Source of the DNA: Microbispora sp. H13382
Lineage (GTDB): Bacteria; Actinomycetota; Actinomycetes; Streptosporangiales; Streptosporangiaceae
Direction of reading: 5' to 3'
DNA: 64,000 bases
NCBI RefSeq assembly: GCF_014161445.1
Contig: NZ_JABBXA010000022.1
Coordinates: forward strand, 1 to 64,000
Shown here one piece after another: positions 57,536 through 64,000 of the stretch (within the stretch, counting starts at the first letter, position 1; every line of letters starts with the position of its first letter). The notes below the pieces were generated by a model, which had not been told where the DNA came from, made no database searches, and was given only the letters and a program-made list of their open reading frames with translations. The position numbers and the translations under genes were made by a program.

Positions 57536-60500
57536 TGACCGGCAAGGAACTGGACGCTCTGGCGGCGCTGCGGTTCAACTACGCCAAGGTTCCCGACGAC
57601 GTCTGGCGGCCGCTCCCGTTCCACGTCGGAGCCCTGCACCGGCAGACCGCGCAGACCATCCTCGACGGGTTCATCGAGGCCGAGGAGAGCGCCGACGCGA
57701 GCCCCATCGGCGTCGTCGTCCAGGGGCAGCGCGGCACTGGCAAGACGCACCTGCTCGGCTGGGTCAGGCAGAAGGTCCACGAGGAGGACGGCTACTTCTT
57801 CCTGGTTAGTCTGCTCGACGCCAGGAGCTTCTGGGAGAGCGTGCTGCTGTCCATGCTGGACAGCCTTTCCCGGCCGGTTCCGGGATCGGGGACACAGCTC
57901 AAGGAGCTTCTGTGGCGCCTCTGCCTGCTGGCCGAGGTGCCGGAGGACGCGCGGCGGCCCGTGACCGGTGAGGAGGCGCTCTCCCAGGGGGACCTGGACG
58001 CCTTCGTGCGTGCCCTTCGCCGGTACGACCGGCACGTCGGCGGCGTCGCCCAGGACGTCGCGAGGGCCCTCGTCCTGCGTGCCTGCGGCGACCTTTCCGC
58101 GCAGGATGTCGGGGACGCCTACCTCACCTCCGCGCCGGAAGGAGAGCCGGGCGAACGCGCACGCTGGGGTTTCACCCCGATCGCCAAGTCCCCGCAGGAG
58201 ATCGTCAGAGACCTGTCCCGGCTGGTGGCGCTCACCGGGCCCGCCGTCATCGCGGTGGACCAGATCGACGTCCTGATCGCGCAGTCGTCCGTCGCCATGA
58301 CGGACGACGGCCAGGAGTCCTGGCCTCAGACGGCGGTCCTGGACGGGATCGCGGGCGGCCTGATGGCGCTCCGGGAGATGACCCGGCGCACACTGACCGT
58401 CCTCTCGTGCCTTCCGGCCACATGGGAGCTCATCAGGACGAAAGCCACCGACACGGTGCAGGACCGGTTCCGGGAGACCACGCCGCTCGGTGGCATCCCC
58501 GATGCGCCGACCGGCATCGCGCTGGTGGAGAAGCGCTTCGGGGCGCAGTACGCAGCGGCCGGGTTCATGCCGCCGTATCCGACCTGGCCGGTGAAGCCGA
58601 AGGCGTTCGAGGAGGCGAACCAGTACACCCCTCGCCAACTGCTCATCCGGATCGACAAGCACGTCCGGTCGTGCCTGGCGAGCGGGGAGATCACCGAGCT
58701 GGAACGGCTGACCGGCAGCGCACCTGACCGAGACCGTCGGATCATTATCGGCCCGCCGAACGACTTCACGAAGCTGGACAAGCGTTTCGCGGAGTTGCGG
58801 AAGCGGGCGGACGTGGCGGAGGCGCTGGACCCGATCACGGAGGACGCCGTGATGCCGCGCCTGCTGTCGGCCGGACTGTCCGCCTGGATCACCGAGCAGG
58901 GCGAGGACGGGCGCCTGTTCGCCCAGGACCCGCCGCCGAGCACGAAGCCGCCCCTGCACGCCCGTCTTCGCAGAACGCTGGACGAGGCGACGGAGAACGA
59001 GGCCCACTGGTGTTTCCGGGCCATCTCGGCGTCCCATCACATCGCCGCGCTGAACCGGCTGAAGGCCGCGTCGACGGCGGCCGGGCTCGACGAGCGGATA
59101 CCCGCGCGCAAACTGTTCGTGCTCAGGAACCAGAGCTGGGCGAAGGGACCGGTGACGCAGGAGGCGCTCACGGCCTTCGAGCAGGCGGGCGGCCGTGTGC
59201 TCCAGATCGAGGAGGACGACCTCCGGATCTTCGCGGCGCTTCGTGACCTGATCGCCGCGAACCCGCCGGAGCTCCAGGCATGGCTCGTCTCCCGGAGACC
59301 GACGAGCGAGGTGAAGCTGTTCGCCGAGGCGCTCAGCGACGCGGCCGTTCCGCGCGTGTCCGGCACCGGGAGCGAGATGTCCTCGCGGACGCCCCGATCG
59401 CTGGGCCGCACCCGGCGCACCGCCAATCCCGAGCGGCAGCTGCTCCAGTGGGAGGCCGTGCCACGACTCACGTCACGGCCGGCGACCGGCGCGCCATCCC
59501 CCGGCACCCCGCCGTCGCAAGGCCCCGGCACCGCGCCGTCACCGCCCTCCGGGGGGACGCCGGAACCGGCCGGCCCGAGCGTCACACTTCCCGGCGGCGC
59601 CGGCACGACCAATCCCGACTTGCAGGTCTGGCCGCCGCTTCCGCCCTCCGATGAAACGCCGCAGGCCGATCCGCCGGTCGTGGAGGTAGTGGTCGAGCCC
59701 CACCCGCCCACGCCGTCGCCGGCGGACGAGGTCACGACGGCTCCGTACCTGACGATCGGGGCGGCGACCTCGGACAACCGGCCGGTACGGATCCCGATGG
59801 AGACCCTGCGCAAGCACACGGCGGTCTTCGCCGGCTCGGGCTCCGGCAAGACGGTGCTGATCCGCCGTCTCGTGGAGGAGTGCGCCATTCAGGGGGTCTC
59901 GGCGATCGTCCTCGACGCGAACAACGACCTCGCGCGGCTCGGCGACCGGTGGCCGGAGCCACCCGGGGAGTGGGGCGAGGGCGACGAGGCCAAGGCCGAC
60001 GACTACCTGGCGAACACCGACGTGGTGATCTGGACGCCGCGCAAGGAGTCGGGACGCCCGCTGAGCTTCCAGCCGCTGCCCGACTTCGCGAGCATCGCCG
60101 ACGACGCGGACGAGTTCGGTGAGGCGGTGGACGCCGCGGTCGCCGCGCTGGTGCCCCGGGCGAAGCTGGAGACGAGGGCGGCCAGGGCGCACCTCGGCCG
60201 TGCGGTGCTCCGCGAGGCCGTCGCCCACTACGGGCGGCGCGGCGGCACGGGGCTGGGCGGCCTGATCGCTCTGCTCGACGACCTGCCGGACGGCGTGAGC
60301 AGTCTCGAAGGCGCGGCCAGGCTCGCGACCGAGATGGCCCAGCACCTGAGGGCGGAGACGATCAGCGATCCCCTGTTCGCGGGGACCGGGACGCCCGTCG
60401 ATCCCGGCGTCCTGCTGACGCCGCCGGAGGGGAAGCGGGCCCGCGTGTCGGTGATCAGCCTCACCGGCATGGCCTCCGACGCTCAGCGGCAGGGCTTCGT

Positions 60501-60969
60501 CAACCAGCTGCAGATGGCGCTGTTCTCCTGGATCAAGCGGCATCCCGCGGGAGACCGCCCGCTCGGCGGGCTGTTCGTGATGGACGAGGCCCAGACGTTC
60601 GCCCCGTCGGGGACGGCGACCGTGTGCACCCAGAGCACGCTCGCCCTCGCCGCCCAGGCCCGCAAGTACGGCCTCGGGCTGGTGTTCGCCACCCAGGCGC
60701 CGAAGGGCCTGCACAACCGGATCACGGGCAACGCCGCCACCCAGTTCTTCGGCCTGCTCAACGCGCCGACCCAGATCACGGCGGCGCGGGAGCTGGCCAG
60801 GGCCAAGGGCGGCGACGTCCTCGACGTGTCGCGGCTGCGGTCCGGCCAGTTCTACGCGGCGTTCGAGGGCGGGTCCTTCACGAAGGTCCGCACACCGCTG
60901 TGCCTGAGTCACCACCCGAGCAGCCCGTTGACGAGCGAGGAGGTCGTGGCCCGCGCGAACCGGTCCTGA
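57532..60969 (+). CDS. Dual ATPase: AAA+ domain joined to HerA/FtsK-like domain
   Basis: 1145 residues. The N-terminal P-loop (about 64-72) reads GQRGTGKTH, with Walker B IAVDQIDVL near residue 245. Then a ~350-residue helical region and a Pro/Gly/Thr-rich linker (about 640-735) lead to a second domain with Walker A SGSGKTVLIRR (about 768) and LDANNDLARLG, typical of HerA. Its Walker B is LFVMDEAQTFAPSG (about 1017), then FATQAPKGLHNRITGNAATQFFG. HerA-type ATPases move along or pump duplex DNA and partner with nucleases; several known defence systems use HerA with an effector. Here a nuclease and a winged-helix protein precede it in overlapping genes. Confidence 0.88.
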   Translation: MMTGKELDALAALRFNYAKVPDDVWRPLPFHVGALHRQTAQTILDGFIEAEESADASPIGVVVQGQRGTGKTHLLGWVRQKVHEEDGYFFLVSLLDARSFWESVLLSMLDSLSRPVPGSGTQLKELLWRLCLLAEVPEDARRPVTGEEALSQGDLDAFVRALRRYDRHVGGVAQDVARALVLRACGDLSAQDVGDAYLTSAPEGEPGERARWGFTPIAKSPQEIVRDLSRLVALTGPAVIAVDQIDVLIAQSSVAMTDDGQESWPQTAVLDGIAGGLMALREMTRRTLTVLSCLPATWELIRTKATDTVQDRFRETTPLGGIPDAPTGIALVEKRFGAQYAAAGFMPPYPTWPVKPKAFEEANQYTPRQLLIRIDKHVRSCLASGEITELERLTGSAPDRDRRIIIGPPNDFTKLDKRFAELRKRADVAEALDPITEDAVMPRLLSAGLSAWITEQGEDGRLFAQDPPPSTKPPLHARLRRTLDEATENEAHWCFRAISASHHIAALNRLKAASTAAGLDERIPARKLFVLRNQSWAKGPVTQEALTAFEQAGGRVLQIEEDDLRIFAALRDLIAANPPELQAWLVSRRPTSEVKLFAEALSDAAVPRVSGTGSEMSSRTPRSLGRTRRTANPERQLLQWEAVPRLTSRPATGAPSPGTPPSQGPGTAPSPPSGGTPEPAGPSVTLPGGAGTTNPDLQVWPPLPPSDETPQADPPVVEVVVEPHPPTPSPADEVTTAPYLTIGAATSDNRPVRIPMETLRKHTAVFAGSGSGKTVLIRRLVEECAIQGVSAIVLDANNDLARLGDRWPEPPGEWGEGDEAKADDYLANTDVVIWTPRKESGRPLSFQPLPDFASIADDADEFGEAVDAAVAALVPRAKLETRAARAHLGRAVLREAVAHYGRRGGTGLGGLIALLDDLPDGVSSLEGAARLATEMAQHLRAETISDPLFAGTGTPVDPGVLLTPPEGKRARVSVISLTGMASDAQRQGFVNQLQMALFSWIKRHPAGDRPLGGLFVMDEAQTFAPSGTATVCTQSTLALAAQARKYGLGLVFATQAPKGLHNRITGNAATQFFGLLNAPTQITAARELARAKGGDVLDVSRLRSGQFYAAFEGGSFTKVRTPLCLSHHPSSPLTSEEVVARANRS

Positions 60970-60981
60970 ACGAAGGCGCGC

Positions 60982-61017
60982 GGAGCCGGCGCCGCCCTCG
61001 GGCGCGGCGCCGGCTCC
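60982..61017. terminator. Bidirectional terminator after the ATPase operon
   Basis: Perfect 14-bp inverted repeat (GGAGCCGGCGCCGC, 60982-60995, and its complement 61004-61017) with an 8-base loop, between convergent genes. There is no T-tract. Confidence 0.75.
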
Positions 61018-61021
61018 CGCG

Positions 61022-61843
61022 TCAGGGTTTGCGGCCCACTCCCGCACAGCCCATGCGAGCCGTCTCCTCGTCGGCGAACATCGAGGTCTCCTCGTCGCCG
61101 AACGGCCAGACGTTCTCCGGCCCGGAGCCGCTGGCCAGGCCGGGAGGAATCAGCTCGAAATCGCCGAAAAAGCGGGCGATCTCCGTACGCGATCGGGGGA
61201 CGAACGGCACGTTGGCCTGGCGATAGAAGTCGGCGATCTTGTCCATCCGCTCCGGGGCGGCGTCGCCGCAGACGTGCGAGAGCGCGAGGTAGCTGCCCGG
61301 CGCGAGGGCCTCCCGGTAGGCGGCGACGAACCCCTGCGGGTCGTCCTCGTCCGGCACCAGGTGCACGAAGAACATCATCAGCACCGCGACCGGCCGTTCG
61401 AAGTCGATCAGTTCGCGCACCCGCGGGTCGCCGAGGACCTCCGCGGGGTGGCGCGCGTCGGCCTGGATCATCGCCACCCGGTCGGGGTCGGCCAGCAGCG
61501 CCCGGCCGTGCGCGCAGACCACGGGATCGCTGTCCACGTAGACCACGCGCGTGTCGGGCGCGAGCCGGTGGGCCACCTCGTGCACGTTGTCCTGCGCCGG
61601 AAGTCCCGACCCGAGGTCGAGGAACTGCCTGATCCCCTGGTCCACCAGGTAACGCACGATCCGGCCGATCAGCCGGCGGTTCTGCCTGGTGCCCTCCTTG
61701 GTCTCGGGCAGCACGCTCAGCACCAGGTTCGCCAGGTCACGGTCGGCTTGGAAGTTGTCCTTGCCGCCCAGGAAGTAGTCGTACATGCGGGCCGCGTTCG
61801 GAATGCTCGGATCGACTCCACGAGGCGCCTGCTCGGCCGTCAT
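61022..61843 (-). CDS. DUF574-family SAM-dependent methyltransferase (copy 2)
   Basis: 273 residues. It has the family signature ARMYDYFLGGKDNFQADR, then FLDLGSGLPAQDNVHEVA and VVYVDSDPVVCAHGRALL, and RPVAVLMMFFVHLVPDEDDP. It is the paralogue of the gene at 16650-17459 and differs by a more acidic C-terminal part (EETSMFADEETARMG). The ATG at 61843 is chosen because it aligns with the other copy's start; a further in-frame ATG at 61882 would add 13 residues. The operator palindromes of copy 1 are not present here. The substrate is unknown. Confidence 0.9.
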   Translation of the reverse strand: MTAEQAPRGVDPSIPNAARMYDYFLGGKDNFQADRDLANLVLSVLPETKEGTRQNRRLIGRIVRYLVDQGIRQFLDLGSGLPAQDNVHEVAHRLAPDTRVVYVDSDPVVCAHGRALLADPDRVAMIQADARHPAEVLGDPRVRELIDFERPVAVLMMFFVHLVPDEDDPQGFVAAYREALAPGSYLALSHVCGDAAPERMDKIADFYRQANVPFVPRSRTEIARFFGDFELIPPGLASGSGPENVWPFGDEETSMFADEETARMGCAGVGRKP

Positions 61844-61927
61844 AGGGCTCACGTCCTTCACCGCGCGACCGCGGTATTTCATGATCGAGATTGCGAGCCC
61901 AATGTAACGCGTGATGTCCGTGTTCTC

Positions 61928-62602
61928 CTACCGCCGGAAGGCGGCGGCACCGGCGGCGGCGATCGCCACCGACAGGACCACGACGACCGTGAGAGTCCCC
62001 AGAGGGTTGCGGTGCCGCACCGGGGCGACCGCGCGCATGGCCGGCACGCGGTAGACCGGTGACCTCGACGGCGACGGGGTGGGCCGCGGCGTCGGGCGAG
62101 GGCGGGGCGACGGCACCGCGGCCGGCGGCCGGAGCGCGGCCGCCACCCGGTGCGGGGAGTGCCGTGGCGCCGGTGCGGGCTTCTCGGGTGCCCGTGACGG
62201 TGGCGGCGGCTCAGGCGAGGGCGCGGGCGGCGGCACGGGCGTCGGCGGCGTGCAGCCGGGCCCTCCGATGCCGACTTCGGCGTGCAGGCCGACGATCACG
62301 TCCACGTCGAGGCAGACACCGACCCGCAGGCCGGGTCCGTCCGGATCGTCCGCTTTGAGGGACACGCCCGCGGCTGCCCGCACCACCCCTCTGGCTTCCG
62401 GCCGTTCCGATCCCGCCATCCGGGTCACCGTGCTGCCCGCCGTGCTGCCCGCCGTGCTGCCCGTCGCGCTGCCAGCCGTGCCCGCACTCTGCCGCTCGGC
62501 CCGCACCGGCGTGGGAGCAGCGGCGGTCAGCGTGGCGCAGGTCAGCGCGGCGCAGGCGGAGACGACCGCGACGGCCGCGCGCGGGCCCGCCGTCCTGCCC
62601 AT
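61928..62602 (-). CDS. Secreted or membrane-anchored Pro-rich protein
   Basis: 224 residues. An N-terminal signal peptide (AAVAVVSACAALTCATLTAAAPTPVRA) precedes short repeats (TAGSATGSTAGSTAGST), a strand-forming part with GLRVGVCLDVDVIVGLHAEVGIGGPGCT, and a long Pro/Ser/Arg-rich region. It ends in a C-terminal hydrophobic helix, TLTVVVVLSVAIAAAGAAAF, and RR. The layout is that of a surface protein anchored at the C-terminus by its last helix; no LPXTG motif is seen. It starts 1 bp after the stop of the DUF4239 gene, so they form one operon. Function unknown. Confidence 0.7.
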   Translation of the reverse strand: MGRTAGPRAAVAVVSACAALTCATLTAAAPTPVRAERQSAGTAGSATGSTAGSTAGSTVTRMAGSERPEARGVVRAAAGVSLKADDPDGPGLRVGVCLDVDVIVGLHAEVGIGGPGCTPPTPVPPPAPSPEPPPPSRAPEKPAPAPRHSPHRVAAALRPPAAVPSPRPRPTPRPTPSPSRSPVYRVPAMRAVAPVRHRNPLGTLTVVVVLSVAIAAAGAAAFRR

Positions 62603-62603
62603 G

Positions 62604-63371
62604 TCAGCGGCCCTCGGGGATCCGCTGAAACTCGTGCAGGGCGCTCACGAACGCGTCGGGCTTGACCGCCAGGCCACCGCTGAACGGGTGGGAGATGTTC
62701 CAGGCGAGGTAGACGCCGACGCCGAGCAGGACCGCCATCGCCGTCACCGGCACGAGCGTGAGCCCCCGGGGCCGGGCCCCGGCCAGGAACGGGAAGACGA
62801 TGACGAGGACGCCAGTGAGGACCGTCAGGAGAAGGACGCCGGGCGGCGGCTCGGTGCCGGCGTCGGCGGCGCGCTGCCGGCGGGCGGCGAACATGTCCGT
62901 CATCCGCTCCAGCACGGCGTCCCTGGCGTCGCGCGCCTCGTCGGTCGTGACCGGCAGTTCGGTCACGCGGGCGCGCAGCGCCTCCAGGCGCGCCGTCCCC
63001 TCGGTGCCGAGGCGTCCGGCCGCCATCTGCGGCCACTCGTCCTCGACGACGTACCGCGCGTACTCCCGCAGTCCCTCCCGCACCTGGGCGGCGTCGGGGG
63101 CGGGTAACGGCGCGGCGGCCCAGTAGGCCTCCACGAGCGCCTGGGTCTCCGAGTAGGTGTTCTGCCGCGCCGAGTCGGCCGAGGTCCACGGGACGACGAT
63201 CGCGATGGCGAACACGAGCAGGAACAGCGAGGAGAGCATCGACCCGGCGTGCCCGGCGGACGTGCCGCCGGGATCGCGGTCGTCGGTGCCCCGGCCCAGC
63301 GCCCGGAACAGAAGGGCCGCCACGGCCACCAGTCCGACGGCCGCCGTGACGGTCAGTACGCCTATGAGCAT
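62604..63371 (-). CDS. DUF4239-family membrane protein
   Basis: 255 residues. Two N-terminal hydrophobic helices (VLTVTAAVGLVAVAALLF, then SSLFLLVFAIAIVVPW) surround a short linker. A soluble helical domain (residues about 65-175) follows, then two C-terminal helices (VLLLTVLTGVLVIVFPFL and VPVTAMAVLLGVGVYLAW). The 2+2 helices with a helical middle are the DUF4239 (bestrophin-like) layout. The ATG at 63371 is preceded by GGAGA; longer upstream starts are rejected. It is followed after 1 bp by the Pro-rich surface protein, suggesting they act together. Confidence 0.82.
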   Translation of the reverse strand: MLIGVLTVTAAVGLVAVAALLFRALGRGTDDRDPGGTSAGHAGSMLSSLFLLVFAIAIVVPWTSADSARQNTYSETQALVEAYWAAAPLPAPDAAQVREGLREYARYVVEDEWPQMAAGRLGTEGTARLEALRARVTELPVTTDEARDARDAVLERMTDMFAARRQRAADAGTEPPPGVLLLTVLTGVLVIVFPFLAGARPRGLTLVPVTAMAVLLGVGVYLAWNISHPFSGGLAVKPDAFVSALHEFQRIPEGR

Positions 63372-63511
63372 GGCATCTCCACAGACACTTTGCTGATTAC
63401 ATGTAGTGAGATGACTATCACAACAAGTAACCACTGACCAGTGAAAGCGACGGCGCGGCCTGCCCCGGTCGCCGGGGCGGGCCGTGGCAGGATCGGCGCG
63501 GAGGTGATCGC

Positions 63512-64000
63512 ATGCGCGTGGTGATCGCGGGCGGGCACGGGAAGATCGCTCTTCGGCTGGCCCGCCTGCTCGGCGGGCGGGGTGACGCGCCGGTGGGGCT
63601 GATCCGCGATCCGGACCAGGTCGCGGACGTCGAAGCGGCCGGCGCCGAGGCGGTGGTGTGCGACCTGGAGCGGGCCACGCCCGAGGATGTGGCTGAGACG
63701 CTGCTCGGCGCGGGCGCGGTGGTCTTCGCCGCCGGGGCGGGACCCGGCAGCGGCGCGGCACGCAAGTTCACCGTGGACCAGGGCGCCTCGGTGCTGCTCG
63801 CCGAAGCGGCGGAACGAGCCGGGGTGTCCCGCTTCATCCAGATCTCGACCATGGGCGCGGGAGCGCCGCCCGCCCCGGGACGCGACGAGGTCTGGGCGGC
63901 CTACATCACGGCGAAGACCGCGGCGGAGGAGGATCTGCGCGCACGGCCGCTCGACTGGACGATCCTGCGGCCGGGGCGGCTCACCGACGGGCCGGGGACG
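63512..64000 (+). CDS. NAD(P)H-binding atypical SDR (partial, runs off the window)
   Basis: The first 163 codons are present. It opens with the Rossmann motif VVIAGGHGKIALRLARLLGGRG and continues with GLIRDPDQVADVEAAGAEAVVCDLE, VFAAGAGPGSG and FIQISTMGAGAPP, then WTILRPGRLTDGPGT at the edge. This is the NAD(P)-binding SDR-a5 type (YwnB/NmrA-like), used in stress sensing or as reductases of unknown substrate. The ATG at 63512 is preceded by GGAGGTGATCGC, a strong shine sequence. It is divergent from the DUF4239 gene. Confidence 0.85.
   Translation, partial: MRVVIAGGHGKIALRLARLLGGRGDAPVGLIRDPDQVADVEAAGAEAVVCDLERATPEDVAETLLGAGAVVFAAGAGPGSGAARKFTVDQGASVLLAEAAERAGVSRFIQISTMGAGAPPAPGRDEVWAAYITAKTAAEEDLRARPLDWTILRPGRLTDGPGT

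Overview
The window is high-GC (about 70 %) actinomycete chromosome. Evidence: GTG starts and strong third-position GC, Streptomyces-type regulators (NsrR, LacI, MarR, TetR, a SigR-like ECF factor), two SAM-dependent methyltransferases of the actinobacterial DUF574 family, and DUF6098 and CU044_5270-type genes. A Streptosporangiales- or Streptomyces-like host fits; the genus cannot be fixed from the sequence alone. No rRNA, true tRNA, CRISPR array, prophage or replication origin was seen. Only one insertion-sequence end (IS982-like) is visible, at the left edge.

Layout. 0-14 kb: transposase tail, acyl-CoA synthetase, then a 10.6-kb gene for a secreted RHS/YD-repeat polymorphic toxin followed by a small lipoprotein that is probably its immunity gene. 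13-17.5 kb: repair methyltransferase, isochorismatase-like hydrolase, then an NsrR-flavohaemoglobin nitric-oxide response pair with two matching operators, and a DUF574 methyltransferase. 17.5-23 kb: GH1 beta-glucosidase divergent from a LacI regulator, plus small membrane and NTF2-like proteins. 23-25 kb: two tandem candidate Y RNAs immediately upstream of a bacterial Ro60 (TROVE-vWA) gene. 25-31 kb: MarR-MFS pair, lactate-monooxygenase-like flavoenzyme, and an acyl-CoA dehydrogenase/SDR operon divergent from a TetR regulator. 31-37.5 kb: a poly-lysine-synthetase-like membrane NRPS (A-T-TM-C1-TM-C2-TM-C3), a BPL_N amidotransferase-like protein and a secreted M1 aminopeptidase. 38.6-43.4 kb: a soluble hybrid histidine kinase with eight 92-residue HAMP repeats. 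43-55 kb: flavin oxidoreductase, secreted CBM2-rhamnogalacturonan lyase, SnoaL-like protein, site-2 protease with CBS domains, SigR-like sigma factor, a LigD-type phosphoesterase joined to a ligase-like domain without its nucleophile, and a secreted 5'-nucleotidase. 55.7-61 kb: a tightly overlapping three-gene operon (DUF559 nuclease, winged-helix protein, AAA plus HerA/FtsK-like ATPase) resembling an uncharacterised defence system. 61-64 kb: second DUF574 methyltransferase, two membrane or secreted proteins and a partial NAD(P)-binding protein.

The best candidates for little-described biology are the twin Y RNAs beside Ro60 (the second has a circularly permuted tRNA-like core), the nuclease/adaptor/dual-ATPase operon, and the cationic-polymer-type synthetase locus. 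All functional statements are inferences from motifs read by eye; no database search was run.
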